Origin: Allobosea lathyri
GTDB lineage: Bacteria > Pseudomonadota > Alphaproteobacteria > Rhizobiales > Beijerinckiaceae
NCBI RefSeq assembly: GCF_900108245.1
Contig: NZ_FNUY01000009.1
Span: 1 to 64,000, forward strand
Reading direction: 5' to 3'
DNA: 64,000 bases
In this document: piece by piece, positions 17,083 to 25,653 of the stretch
Position numbering within the stretch: position 1 is the stretch's first letter
Layout of the letters: each line of letters begins with the position of its first letter
Made by a program: the position numbers and the translations under genes
Notes under the pieces: model-generated
The model's input: the letters and a program-made list of their open reading frames with translations, nothing else
Told to the model about the DNA's origin: nothing
The model's database searches: none

Positions 17083-17778
17083 TCAGTCCAGTCGCAACGG
17101 CGGGGCTGTCCCGGCGAAGGCATCGACATGGCTCTGCGCGATGGTCTGAATGGCGTCGAAGACGGTGCGCAGATGGGCGCGCATCGCCTTTTCCGCCGCG
17201 GCCTCATTGCCGGTTATGACGGCCTCGGCGATCTCACGATGCTGCCGCAGGATCATGCCCGGCCATGCCGCGCTTTCCAGCGACAGGCAGCGGACCCGGT
17301 CGAGCTGCGCCTTCACGCCTTCGATCAGGCTCCAGACGGATGGATGACCGGCCAGCCGCGCGAGTTCGGCATGGAACTGGTCGTCATGCTCGAAGAAGCC
17401 GGCGCGGTCGCCGATGTCGAGATCGCGTTCCTGCTGCACGACATGCTGTTCGAGCGCGGCCTTGCCGGCATCATCGATATGCTTGGCCGCCAGCACGACG
17501 GTGCGGCATTCGAGCGTCTCGCGCACGAACTGGCTGTCATGCACAGAGGCAAGGTCGATCGGCGCGACGAAAGTGCCGACCTGCGGCACCACCATCAGGA
17601 AACCTTCCTCGACCAGCCGCTTGAAGGCCTCGCGCACCGGTGTCCGGCTGACGCCGAATCGCACCGCCATGCGCGCCTCCGACATCGCCTCTCCCGGCCG
17701 CAGAACCGCAGTGAGGACGTCGGTCCGCAGCAGGCGGTGGATCTGTTCGGTGCTTTGTCGTGCTGCTGCGATGCCCAT
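17083..17778 (-). CDS. GntR/FadR-type transcriptional regulator of the uxuA-ABC region
   Basis: 231 residues. The N-terminal winged helix-turn-helix (TEQIHRLLRTDVLTAVLRPGEAMSEARMAVRFGVSRTPVREAFKRLVEEGFL) is followed by an all-helical FCD effector domain containing the likely metal-ligand segments ADFF-like EHDDQFHAELARLAGH and HREIAEAVITGNEAAAEKAMRAHL. ATG at 17778 is chosen rather than 17835, because the longer form would bury the palindromic operator inside the coding region and the helix-turn-helix starts soon after 17778. FCD members usually respond to sugar acids or organic acids, which fits the neighbouring mannonate dehydratase. It is likely a repressor of both divergent units. Confidence 0.92.
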   Translation of the reverse strand: MGIAAARQSTEQIHRLLRTDVLTAVLRPGEAMSEARMAVRFGVSRTPVREAFKRLVEEGFLMVVPQVGTFVAPIDLASVHDSQFVRETLECRTVVLAAKHIDDAGKAALEQHVVQQERDLDIGDRAGFFEHDDQFHAELARLAGHPSVWSLIEGVKAQLDRVRCLSLESAAWPGMILRQHREIAEAVITGNEAAAEKAMRAHLRTVFDAIQTIAQSHVDAFAGTAPPLRLD

Positions 17779-17795
17779 TGCCAAGCTCTGGTCGA

Positions 17796-17807
17796 CTAGT
17801 ATACTAG
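17796..17807. promoter_or_regulatory. Palindromic GntR-type operator CTAGTATACTAG
   Basis: A perfect 12-bp palindrome centred on GTATAC lies 18 nt upstream of the gntR start and about 126 nt upstream of the divergent binding-protein gene. GTATAC-centred palindromes are the usual recognition core of FadR/UxuR-type GntR regulators. It is therefore the probable autoregulatory and divergent control site. Confidence 0.65.
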
Positions 17808-17933
17808 GATACCGACTAATTCGGGTCGGCGTCAACTTATACGCCGCGCGAATTGTGGTTCCAGCCTCGGAAATCGGCCGGCTGGAGCCCAGAAGACAAT
17901 AAGGCGGGAAACCCGCATCCGGAGGAAGAGACT

Positions 17934-19127
17934 ATGGTTCAGGACAGCATCAATCGGCGTGTTTTCCTCGGTGGCGTCGCTGGTCTGGCCGGTGTTGCGG
18001 CGCACGGACCTGTGGCTTTCGCCCAGCAGCTCAAGCTGCCGACATCTCCCGTCACGCTCTCCATCGTCGACGTTGCCGGCAATCTCGCCCTGACGCAGCG
18101 GGCGATCGAGAATTATCGCAAGGCCAAGCCGAATCTGGTCTCGCGCATCACCTTCACCAAGGCCCCGGCGCCTGAACTGCCCGGCAAGATCAAGGCACAG
18201 CAGGACGCCAACCGCGTCGACATCGACATGGTGCTGACCGGAACGGACGCCCTCTCTGCCGGCGTCGAGCAGAAGCTCTGGGTACCGCTGCTGCCCCAGC
18301 ATGCCGCCAACCTGCCTAAGCTCGACGAGATCTTCCTCGAAGGCGCCGCCAAGATGCAGGGCCTTGCCAGCGGGCAGGGCGTCGTCGTGACCTACTACCC
18401 GTCCGGCCCGCTGCTCGAATACATGCCCGACAAGGTCAAGACGGTTCCCGCGACCGCCGAGGAACTGCTGGCCTACACGCAGCAGAACAAGGGCCGCTTC
18501 ATCTATCCGCGTCCCGCCAATTCCGGCCCCGGCCGCACCTGGATGATGGGCCTGCCCTATCTGCTCGGCGATTCCGATCCCAAGGATCCGGTCAAGGGCT
18601 GGGACAAGACCTGGGCCTATCTCAAGGCGCTCGGCGAGAACATCGAGTATTATCCCGGCGGCACCGCGGCCGTGATGAAGGAACTCGGCGACGGCTCGCG
18701 CGACATGACGGTGACGACCACTGGTTGGGACATCAACCCGCGCGTGCTGGGTGTCGTGCCGAAGGAGGCGAAGATCGCCGCCCTGAAGGGCTTCCACTGG
18801 GTCACCGACGCGCACTACATGTGCATTCCCAAGGGCGTGTCCGACGAGAAGCTCGCGGTCCTGATCGACCTGATGAACTTCCTGCTCACCAAGGAGCAGC
18901 AGGCCTATACCTATGACGAAGGCTATTTCTATCCGGGTCCGGCCGTGAAGGGCGTCACGCTCGCCATGGCTCCGGAAGACAGCCAGAAGTCGATCAAGGA
19001 GTTCGGCCGTCCCGAATATGACAAGCTGATCGCCGAGAACCCGCTTGAGACCCCGCTCGATCCTGACAAAATGGTCGTCGCCTTCCGCATCTGGGACGAG
19101 CAGGTCGGCGGCGCCAAGCGTAAGTAA
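17934..19127 (+). CDS. ABC importer periplasmic binding protein, family 1, Tat-exported
   Basis: 397 residues. A twin-arginine signal (SINRRVFLGGVAGLAGVAAHG) ends near PVAFAQQ, then the solute-binding domain follows: LSIVDVAGNLALTQRAIENYRKAKP, DMVLTGTDALSAG, SGPLLEYMPDKVKTVPATAEEL, NSGPGRTWMMGLPYLLGD, HYMCIPKGVSDEK. It resembles YnjB/PotD-like proteins. ATG 17934 follows GGAGGAAGAG by a few nt. First gene of a four-gene importer whose other members lie immediately downstream. The divergent gntR-uxuA pair suggests the ligand is a sugar acid such as a hexuronate or aldonate; this is inference. Confidence 0.9.
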   Translation: MVQDSINRRVFLGGVAGLAGVAAHGPVAFAQQLKLPTSPVTLSIVDVAGNLALTQRAIENYRKAKPNLVSRITFTKAPAPELPGKIKAQQDANRVDIDMVLTGTDALSAGVEQKLWVPLLPQHAANLPKLDEIFLEGAAKMQGLASGQGVVVTYYPSGPLLEYMPDKVKTVPATAEELLAYTQQNKGRFIYPRPANSGPGRTWMMGLPYLLGDSDPKDPVKGWDKTWAYLKALGENIEYYPGGTAAVMKELGDGSRDMTVTTTGWDINPRVLGVVPKEAKIAALKGFHWVTDAHYMCIPKGVSDEKLAVLIDLMNFLLTKEQQAYTYDEGYFYPGPAVKGVTLAMAPEDSQKSIKEFGRPEYDKLIAENPLETPLDPDKMVVAFRIWDEQVGGAKRK

Positions 19128-19204
19128 GCCACGCGGCGATGGCCGGGCTGCGCGCCGGGCCGTCTCCATCAGAAATTCGCACCTGACTCCAGCACCCGGT
19201 AGCC

Positions 19205-20278
19205 ATGACGATCAACGCAGCATCCTTCCGCGAGCTCAGGCTCGACGGCCTGAGCCGGGACTTCGGCACCCACAACGCCTTGAAGAACGTCTCCCTGACG
19301 ATCGGCAAGGGCGAGTTCATCGCCCTTCTCGGCCCGTCGGGCTGCGGCAAGTCGACCACGCTCAACATCATAGCGGGGCTGCTGCCGGCGACCGGCGGTG
19401 GCATCTGGCTCGATGACAAGCGCATCGACCCGCTGCGTCCGGAAGAGCGTGGCTTCGGCATGGTTTTCCAGAACTACGCACTGTTCCCGCATATGAGCGT
19501 GAACAAAAATATCGGCTTCGGCCTGAAGATGCGCGGCGTGCCCAAGGCCGAGATCGACCGCCGCGTCGGCGAGGCTGCCGCGCTCGTCAGGCTCCAGGGC
19601 CAGACCGAGAAACTGCCGGGCCAGCTTTCGGGCGGCCAGCAGCAGCGCGTCGCCATTGCACGCGCCATCGTCGTCGAGCCGCCGCTGGTGCTGATGGACG
19701 AGCCGCTCTCGAACCTCGACGCCAAGCTGCGCCTCGAGATGCGCGCCGAAATCCGCCGCATCCACAACACGCTGGGCGCAACCACGATCTACGTCACCCA
19801 CGATCAGGAAGAAGCGCTGTCGCTTGCCGACCGCATCGTCGTGATGCGCGATGGCGAGGTCCGTCAGGTCGGCGTGCCCGAGGATCTGTTCTCCCGGCCG
19901 GATCATCTCGACGTCGCCGAGTTCATGGGCTTCCGCAACAAGGTCGCCGGCCGCGTCGCCTCGGTCGAAGGCGAGCGTGCGACGGTTGCCGTGGACGGCG
20001 CGTCGATCGTCGGCCGCTCGCGCAACGCTGTCGCGCCGGGCGTGGCTGCGCATGTCGCCATCCGCCCCGAGGATCTTCACCCGGTCGCTGAAGGCGTCCC
20101 AGGCCTCAAGGCACAGGTCATCTCGACGGAATTCCGCGGTCGCGAATTCGTCGGATTCGCCCGCATGGCCGATGGTACGGATCTTTCGTTCCTCGCCCAT
20201 GATCGCATCGCGGCCGGAGCCCAGGTCACGCTTGCCGCCGAGCCCGATCGTGTTCTCGTCTATGGGGACAAGGTGTGA
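19205..20278 (+). CDS. ABC importer ATPase (UgpC/PotA-like)
   Basis: 357-residue nucleotide-binding subunit. Walker A LLGPSGCGKSTT, Q-loop VFQNYALFPHMSV, signature LSGGQQQRVAIARA, Walker B VLMDEPLSNLD and switch His in YVTHDQEEA are all intact. The C-terminal TOBE/OB region (about 240-357, with VAIRPEDLHPV) is typical of polyamine/sulfate/sugar importers. The stop TGA overlaps a GTG alternative start of the next gene, so the importer genes are translationally coupled. Confidence 0.95.
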   Translation: MTINAASFRELRLDGLSRDFGTHNALKNVSLTIGKGEFIALLGPSGCGKSTTLNIIAGLLPATGGGIWLDDKRIDPLRPEERGFGMVFQNYALFPHMSVNKNIGFGLKMRGVPKAEIDRRVGEAAALVRLQGQTEKLPGQLSGGQQQRVAIARAIVVEPPLVLMDEPLSNLDAKLRLEMRAEIRRIHNTLGATTIYVTHDQEEALSLADRIVVMRDGEVRQVGVPEDLFSRPDHLDVAEFMGFRNKVAGRVASVEGERATVAVDGASIVGRSRNAVAPGVAAHVAIRPEDLHPVAEGVPGLKAQVISTEFRGREFVGFARMADGTDLSFLAHDRIAAGAQVTLAAEPDRVLVYGDKV

Positions 20279-20280
20279 GC

Positions 20281-21165
20281 ATGTCGGCCCCCACGATACC
20301 GCTGAGCCAAAGGCTCGCCGCACGCGGGCTGGACGGGTTGACGCTGCTGGTCCTGCCGGCCGTCCTGTTCCTGCTGCTGCTGTTCATCTACCCGTTCTTC
20401 TACGGGCTGTTCCTCTCCTTCAATCCCAAGGCCGGCGGCACTTTCGCGAATTACAGCCGGTTCTTCTCCGACTCGTTCCTGTACGGCACGATCGCGACCA
20501 CGCTTTGGCTGGCGCTGCCGGTGACGGTGCTGACGCTGGTAATGGCGGTGCCGATCGCTTTCCGCGTCAGGCTGATGAAGCATCAGCGCCTGCTGACCAC
20601 CATCCTGGTGATCCCGATCACGCTCGGCACCGTGCTGGTGGCGCAGGGTCTGTTGAACTATCTCGGCCCGCAAGGCTGGTTCAACCGCACGCTGCTGACG
20701 CTCGGCCTGATCTCGACGCCGGTGAAGCTGCTGCACAATTATTGGGGCGTGATGATCTCTCTGGTCATCACAGGCTTCCCCTTCACCTTCCTGCTGACGC
20801 TGTCCTATCTCTCGGGCGTCGACCCGGCGCTGGAGCAGGCTGGCGCGACGCTGGGGGCCGGTCCCTGGCAGCGCTTCAAGCACATCCTGCTGCCGCTGCT
20901 GCTGCCGGGCCTCGCCATCACCTTCTGCCTGAGCTTCGTGCAAGCCTTCTCGGTCTTTCCCTCCGCCGTGCTGCTTGGCGCGCCGGCCGGGCCGACGCGG
21001 GTGATTTCGATCGCGGCCTATCAGGCGGCCTTCGAGGAGTACGATTATTCCATGGCCTCGGCCGTCGCGATGATCATGGGGCTGGTTCAGCTTGCCATCG
21101 TCGTGGCCGTCCTGGCCGCGCGTGGCCTGCTTTATCGTGGCCCGGCCGGCGGCGGAAAGGGCTGA
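20281..21165 (+). CDS. ABC importer permease 1 (PotB-like)
   Basis: 294-residue inner-membrane permease with about six transmembrane segments and the BPD-1 cytoplasmic loop EQAGATLGAGPWQRFKHILLPLLLPGL, the EAA motif that docks the ATPase. The ATG at 20281 is chosen; GTG 20275, overlapping the ATPase stop, is an equally possible start two codons earlier. The second permease follows 3 nt later. Confidence 0.92.
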   Translation: MSAPTIPLSQRLAARGLDGLTLLVLPAVLFLLLLFIYPFFYGLFLSFNPKAGGTFANYSRFFSDSFLYGTIATTLWLALPVTVLTLVMAVPIAFRVRLMKHQRLLTTILVIPITLGTVLVAQGLLNYLGPQGWFNRTLLTLGLISTPVKLLHNYWGVMISLVITGFPFTFLLTLSYLSGVDPALEQAGATLGAGPWQRFKHILLPLLLPGLAITFCLSFVQAFSVFPSAVLLGAPAGPTRVISIAAYQAAFEEYDYSMASAVAMIMGLVQLAIVVAVLAARGLLYRGPAGGGKG

Positions 21166-21168
21166 GTC

Positions 21169-21999
21169 ATGGTCAAGGATAACCGCCTCTCGGCCAAGCT
21201 CTGGGCCTTCGCCAACTGGGCCGTGATCGGCTTCTTCATCCTGAATCTCTTCGGGATGATCGCCACCGTGGTCACCAGTTCCTTCGCCACACGCTGGCTC
21301 GGAACCTGGTTCCCGGCGGGCTGGACGACGCGCTGGTATTCATCGGCCTGGAACGAGTTCCAGCTCTATGAAGTGCTGAGCGTCACCTTCCAGATCGTCT
21401 TCCTCGTCGTCTTCATCTCCGGCCTGATCGGCGTGCCCGCAGCCTATGCGCTGGCGCGTCGCGATTTCCCGGGCAAGAAGCTGGTGATGCTGCTGTTCCT
21501 GCTGCCGCTGCTGGTTCCGCCGATCACCTTCGGCATTCCGCTGGCGACGGTGCTTTACCGCGCGGGGCTTGCCGGCGGCATGTCGGGCGTGGTGCTGGCC
21601 AATCTGGTGCCGACCGTCCCGTTCGTGATCCTGGTGATGATCCCCTTCATCGAACAGATCGACACCAAGATCGAGGCGGCCGCACGCGTCTTCGGCGCCA
21701 ACACCTTCAAGCTGTTCATCTACGTCCTGCTGCCGCTGCTCATGCCCGGTATCCTGGCGGCGCTGCTCCTGGTTCTGGTCCGCACGATCGCGATGTTCGA
21801 GTTGACCTTCCTCACGGCCGGTCCGACCAGCCAGACGCTGGTGGTGGCGCTCTACTATGCCGTCTTCGCGGCCGGTGTGCGCGCCGTGCAGTCGATCGAC
21901 GCCATGGCGGTGATCTACATGGTGACGACGCTGATCTGGCTCCTGATCGCACTGCGCTTCGTCAACCCGACGCAGATCGTCGCCCGGGCCAAGAAGTAA
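21169..21999 (+). CDS. ABC importer permease 2 (PotC-like)
   Basis: 276-residue permease with six predicted membrane spans and the EAA loop EAAARVFGANTFKLFIYVLLPLLMPGI. It completes the importer begun at 17934: binding protein, ATPase and two permeases. After the stop come about 100 nt with no gene, ending in the hairpin that contains the topoisomerase start codon. Confidence 0.92.
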   Translation: MVKDNRLSAKLWAFANWAVIGFFILNLFGMIATVVTSSFATRWLGTWFPAGWTTRWYSSAWNEFQLYEVLSVTFQIVFLVVFISGLIGVPAAYALARRDFPGKKLVMLLFLLPLLVPPITFGIPLATVLYRAGLAGGMSGVVLANLVPTVPFVILVMIPFIEQIDTKIEAAARVFGANTFKLFIYVLLPLLMPGILAALLLVLVRTIAMFELTFLTAGPTSQTLVVALYYAVFAAGVRAVQSIDAMAVIYMVTTLIWLLIALRFVNPTQIVARAKK

Positions 22000-22097
22000 G
22001 CCGCTAAACTAAGTAAGACTGCAAAAACTCCGGTGCCCTCGGGAACCGGAGGCTGCCTGGGCGATTGAGGCCAAGGCAGCGCGGGCGAAACCCCATA

Positions 22098-22132
22098 CAT
22101 GTCCCGCGCCTTTTTTTGGAGCGCGGGACATG
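22098..22132 (+). promoter_or_regulatory. 12-bp perfect hairpin that includes the topoisomerase IB start codon
   Basis: CATGTCCCGCGC (22098-22109) pairs exactly with GCGCGGGACATG (22121-22132), and the last three bases are the ATG of the topoisomerase gene. The 11-nt loop holds a run of seven T and GGA. As RNA this very GC-rich stem would hide the start codon, so it may repress translation or end the upstream importer transcript. No separate Shine-Dalgarno site is visible. Confidence 0.6.
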
Positions 22133-23161
22133 GAACAAATGATCGTTGAGGATGCTTCGCGTCCTGCCGCCGCACCGGGCCGCCTGAAACGGGTGTCGGC
22201 CACGGCCTTGACGATCACGCGCCGCCGCTTCGGCCGCGGCTTCGCCTATCTTGATGCGCAAGGGCGCCGCATCGTCGATGCCGAGACGCTGAAGCGCATT
22301 CGCTCGCTCGCCATCCCTCCAGCCTATGTCGACGTGCAGATCGCGGCCGATCCCCGCGCCCATCTTCAGGCCATTGGGCATGACGAAGCCGGCCGCGCCC
22401 AGCACCGCTATCACCCCGAATGGGACAAGGTTCGCGAGCGCCGCAAGCTCAAGCGGTTGCAACGCCTCATCGATGCGCTGCCGAAGTTGCGCGCCGCAAT
22501 CGCGCGCGATCTGAAAGGCCGCGACCTCAGTCAGGACAAGGCATTGGCCTGCGCCGCCGCGATTATCGATCGCTGCCATATCCGCGTCGGCAACGAGACC
22601 TATGCCAAGGCGAATGGCAGTCACGGCGCCTCGACCTTGCTGAAGCGCCATGCCGCGCTGAGAGGGAGCCGCGTTGAGCTGTCCTTTCGCGGCAAGAGCG
22701 GCAAGGAGATCGGCTGCGCTGTCGAGGATGCAGGCCTTGCCCGCGCCTTGACCCGCATCATGACACTGCCGGGGCGCAGGCTGCTGCAATATCGACGCGA
22801 GGATGGTTCCGTCGCCGAAATCCACGCAAGCGATATCAACGCCTATCTGAAGCGCGTCTCTGGTCTCGCCATCAGCAGCAAGGATCTGCGCATGCTCGCC
22901 GCCAACGCTGCCGCTGCCGAATTGTTGCTGGCCAGCGAAATCGTCGCGACCGAGACCGGCAGGAAGCGTCAGCTCGCCGATATCATGCGCGCGATCTCGG
23001 AACGGCTGGTCAACACGCCAGCCGTGGTGCGCAAAAGCTATGTCCATGAGATCGTGCTGCGCTCCTATGCCAGCGGCAAGCTGAAGCGCTGCTACGACAA
23101 GGCGAGACCCCGCGCCGGCTGCTCGCGCATCGAGCGTGCCCTGGGCAGGCTCACCGCTTGA
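22130..23161 (+). CDS. DNA topoisomerase IB (poxvirus-like)
   Basis: 343-residue type IB topoisomerase that relaxes supercoils through a 3'-phosphotyrosyl intermediate. The N-terminal domain has RRRFGRGFAYLDAQG and IPPAYVDVQIA. The catalytic domain has HIRVGNETYAKANGSHGASTL with Arg152, RGKSGK with Lys189, SSKDLRMLAAN with Arg254, and RKSYVHEIVLRSY with nucleophile Tyr304. The catalytic set looks complete and the length is normal for the bacterial family. ATG 22139 (four codons in) could be used instead if the hairpin blocks the first ATG. Confidence 0.93.
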   Translation: MEQMIVEDASRPAAAPGRLKRVSATALTITRRRFGRGFAYLDAQGRRIVDAETLKRIRSLAIPPAYVDVQIAADPRAHLQAIGHDEAGRAQHRYHPEWDKVRERRKLKRLQRLIDALPKLRAAIARDLKGRDLSQDKALACAAAIIDRCHIRVGNETYAKANGSHGASTLLKRHAALRGSRVELSFRGKSGKEIGCAVEDAGLARALTRIMTLPGRRLLQYRREDGSVAEIHASDINAYLKRVSGLAISSKDLRMLAANAAAAELLLASEIVATETGRKRQLADIMRAISERLVNTPAVVRKSYVHEIVLRSYASGKLKRCYDKARPRAGCSRIERALGRLTA

Positions 23162-23208
23162 GGCGCGCCGGGGGTGCATGGCCGCGCATTTTGCGCTAGT
23201 GAGCCGCC

Positions 23209-24213
23209 ATGATCGCCCTCACGCCCCAGGACCTGCGCTTTTCCGTCGCGCCGATGATGGATTGGACGGACCGGCATTGCCGCGTCATCCATCGCCTGAT
23301 GTCGCGTCGCGCGCGGCTCTATACGGAGATGGTGACGGCGCAGGCCGTGATCCGTGGCGACCGCCAACGCCTGATCGGTTTCGATGCGGTCGAGCATCCC
23401 GTCGCGCTCCAGCTTGGCGGCAACGATCCGACGCTTCTGGCCCAGGCCGCCAGGATCGGCGCCGATTTCGGCTATCACGAGATCAACCTGAATTGCGGCT
23501 GCCCCTCGGACCGGGTCCAGGGCGGGGCGTTCGGCGCCTGCCTGATGCGCGAGCCCGCTGTGGTCGGCGACTGCGTCGCGGCGATGAAGGCCGCGGTCTC
23601 CATTCCCGTGACCGTGAAATGCCGGATCGGCGTCGATGATCAGGATCCGGAAGCGGCGCTCGATGCGCTCGCGGCGAGCGTCCGCGCCGCCGGCGTCGAT
23701 GCGCTGGTGGTCCATGCGCGGAAAGCCTGGCTGCAGGGCCTTTCGCCCAAGGAAAATCGTGAAGTGCCGCCGCTCGATTACGATCGCGCCTATCGGCTGA
23801 AAGCGGCCAATCCTGACCTGCTGGTGGCGATCAACGGCGGCATCCGCGAGCCCAATGAATGGATCGCGCACCTCGCGCAGCTCGACGGCGTCATGATCGG
23901 CCGCGAGGCCTACCAGAACCCCGAGATTCTGCTTCAGGTCGATCCGCTGCTCTTCGGCGAGGCTGCCCCCGTTGCGGATGCCTTCGCCATGCTGGAGGGC
24001 CTGGCGCCGCATATCGCTGACCATATCGAGCGCGGCGGGCGACTCCATGCCTTTACGCGCCATCTCGTCGGGCTCTTCCCGGGGCAGCGCGGATCCCGCC
24101 TGTTCCGCCGCCATCTTGCCGAGCACTGTGTCGGCGCCGAAGCGGGACTTGCAGATCTGCGCGCGGCCGTGGCTCATCTCTCGCGCGAGCCGGCCGAAGC
24201 CGTCGCCGCTTAG
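23209..24213 (+). CDS. dusA: tRNA-dihydrouridine(20/20a) synthase DusA
   Basis: FMN-dependent tRNA modification enzyme reducing uridines 20/20a in the D-loop. 334 residues with VAPMMDWTDRHCR, LYTEMVTAQAVIRGDR, QLGGNDPTLLAQAARIG, the catalytic cysteine region NLNCGCPSDRVQGGAFGACLM, VKCRIGVDDQDP, VHARKAWLQGLSPKENREVPPLDY and NGGI for FMN phosphate binding. The HARKAWLQGLSPKENR loop is specific to the DusA subfamily. It is independent of its neighbours and is followed by a palindromic repeat. Confidence 0.95.
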   Translation: MIALTPQDLRFSVAPMMDWTDRHCRVIHRLMSRRARLYTEMVTAQAVIRGDRQRLIGFDAVEHPVALQLGGNDPTLLAQAARIGADFGYHEINLNCGCPSDRVQGGAFGACLMREPAVVGDCVAAMKAAVSIPVTVKCRIGVDDQDPEAALDALAASVRAAGVDALVVHARKAWLQGLSPKENREVPPLDYDRAYRLKAANPDLLVAINGGIREPNEWIAHLAQLDGVMIGREAYQNPEILLQVDPLLFGEAAPVADAFAMLEGLAPHIADHIERGGRLHAFTRHLVGLFPGQRGSRLFRRHLAEHCVGAEAGLADLRAAVAHLSREPAEAVAA

Positions 24214-24264
24214 AGTCTGGCCAATAGTGATATCCCAGTTTTCAAGGACTTGAACATCAGCGGA

Positions 24265-24379
24265 AAACGCGCCGTCATCCCGGGCGCAGCGAAGCGGAGA
24301 TCCGGGATCCATTCCGGAACCAAGCGCTCCGGAATGGATCCCGGGTCTCCCTGCGGTCGCCCGGGATGACGGCGCGTTT
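24265..24379. repeat. Intergenic palindromic repeat (GGATCC-type), copy 4
   Basis: AAACGCGCCGTCATCCCGGGCG through GATCCGGGATCCATTCCGGA pairs with TCCGGAATGGATCCCGGGTC through CGCCCGGGATGACGGCGCGTTT. The outer arms are near-perfect for more than 20 bp. It lies between dusA and the thioesterase gene. Confidence 0.85.
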
Positions 24380-24448
24380 CGATGCCAAATGCCAAACGAT
24401 TGAAATTGCTTACGACATTCTCGGCCAGGCTCTTAGGAAAGTTCGCTC

Positions 24449-24898
24449 ATGCCGGACGATATGCAGGACGAAATCCGGCAGCGCATCGAGGCGAGTTTCG
24501 CCAAACAGGTGTTCATGACGACGCTGGGCGCGCGGCTCGTCCATGTCGCCGCCGGCGAAGTCGAGATCGAACTGCCGGTTTCAGCCCATCTCGCGCAGCA
24601 GCACGGCTTCGTCCATGCCGGCGCCGTGGCCACCATCGCCGATTCCGCTGCGGGCTATGCCGCGCTGACGATGATGCCGGCGGGCGCCGGTATCCTGACG
24701 GCCGAGTTCAAGATCAATCTGCTGTCGCCGGCGGCTGGCGAGAGGCTGCTTGCGAAGGGCAGGGTGGTCAAGGCCGGGCGCACCCTCACGCTTGCCATGG
24801 CCGAGGTCTTCGCCATCTCGGGCGGCGTCCCCAAGCTCTGCGCCATGATGACCGCGACCTGCATGGTCATCGCGGGTCGCGAGGGCGTTTCGGACTGA
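24449..24898 (+). CDS. PaaI-type hotdog-fold thioesterase
   Basis: 149 residues of the hotdog fold. Motifs: LGARLVHVAAGEVEIELPVSAHLAQQHGFVHAGAVATIADSAAGYAA, with the HGFVHAG turn and the catalytic Asp on the following helix, then ILTAEFKINLLSPAAG and a terminal ATCMVI strand. Members hydrolyse acyl-CoA thioesters such as hydroxyphenylacetyl-CoA. No phenylacetate genes are nearby, so the substrate is not assignable. Confidence 0.88.
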   Translation: MPDDMQDEIRQRIEASFAKQVFMTTLGARLVHVAAGEVEIELPVSAHLAQQHGFVHAGAVATIADSAAGYAALTMMPAGAGILTAEFKINLLSPAAGERLLAKGRVVKAGRTLTLAMAEVFAISGGVPKLCAMMTATCMVIAGREGVSD

Positions 24899-25090
24899 TG
24901 TTAAGGCAAGCCGGAGCCCGCCTCGCAATCCACTGGTCCACCTCATAGGATATTGAATTTATTGACAATTTGTCTGGGTGGCTCGAGTTGAGCTAGTGCG
25001 GTGAAGCCAGGGCGCTCCCTGCGGCCGGTCGGCGCAGCGCCAGGAACGGAGTTGCATCATCGTCCGACAGCGGATCGGCTTTGCGCCCCA

Positions 25091-25113
25091 AGGCCGTGCC
25101 GTGAGCACGGCCT
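25091..25113 (-). terminator. Hairpin at the 3' end of the small HTH-like gene
   Basis: AGGCCGTGC (25091-25099) and GCACGGCCT (25105-25113) form a perfect 9-bp stem with a 5-nt loop, overlapping the stop codon of the leftward gene at 25112. There is no clear U-run after the stem, so it may be only a weak or Rho-assisted terminator. Confidence 0.45.
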
Positions 25114-25291
25114 AACGGAGCTTGGCGATCCCGATGCCGTCGAGTTTGGCGCGGTCTTTGATGGATTCTTCGCTGCGGGTCATCGCTTTCGAGATCGCCT
25201 TCAGGGCCATGCCCTTCTTGGCGAGCAGCTTTAGCTTCTCGAGCTCCTCATGTGTCCAAGGTTGGCGATGCCGTTCAAATCGCTCGGTCAC
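25112..25291 (-). CDS. Small HTH/SANT-like protein
   Basis: 59 residues from GTG 25291, which has GCAGGAG five nt upstream on the leftward strand. The sequence HRQPWTHEELEKLKLLAKKG, then IxKxMxRSEESIKDRAKLDGI, has the layout of a short SANT/Myb-like or GcrA-like three-helix DNA-binding module (W-T-xEE-x2-L...I...RS-x2-S-I-x2-RA). An in-frame ATG at 25465 would give 117 residues, but the added N-terminus looks random and crosses a 14-bp direct repeat. Many Hyphomicrobiales carry such tiny proteins; the function is unknown. Confidence 0.65.
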   Translation of the reverse strand: MTERFERHRQPWTHEELEKLKLLAKKGMALKAISKAMTRSEESIKDRAKLDGIGIAKLR

Positions 25292-25447
25292 AATCTGCTC
25301 CTGCTCTGCCGGGACATTCTTGGCATTCGCGCCATCTATAGCAGTGATGGCACGAATTGGGCGCACATATGGACGAGTGCCGAGCCCAGCCGCCGCTCGG
25401 CGCCATCGAGTGATGAACCAAAACCGGGCGTTGCCGGCCAGCCGAGG

Positions 25448-25478
25448 CCAAGCCTCATCGGCCAAGCCTCATCGGCCA
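25448..25478. repeat. Short direct repeat, period 14 nt
   Basis: AAGCCTCATCGGCC occurs twice in tandem, and a third, diverged unit (ATCTCTCATCG) follows. It lies upstream of the small HTH-like gene. No function is evident. Confidence 0.5.
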
Positions 25479-25653
25479 TCTCTCATCGCGACCCAAGTAA
25501 GTCATTCGCCCGGCTATTGTGTTGCGGCCGAAGTTGGCCTTTATTCCTGAACCTCTACCAGTCATCCATTCGAACCTTTCTTGATTTGCAGATCAAATCC
25601 GGAGGCCGGCAATAGGTCTCAAGCCGGATTGCTTTTGAAAAGGGAGAAGCCCG

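Noticed and set aside
15946-17799. 617-codon open frame on the + strand across uxuA and gntR
   Set aside because: It runs antisense through two well-supported genes and through the GntR operator, and its translation has no recognisable domain.
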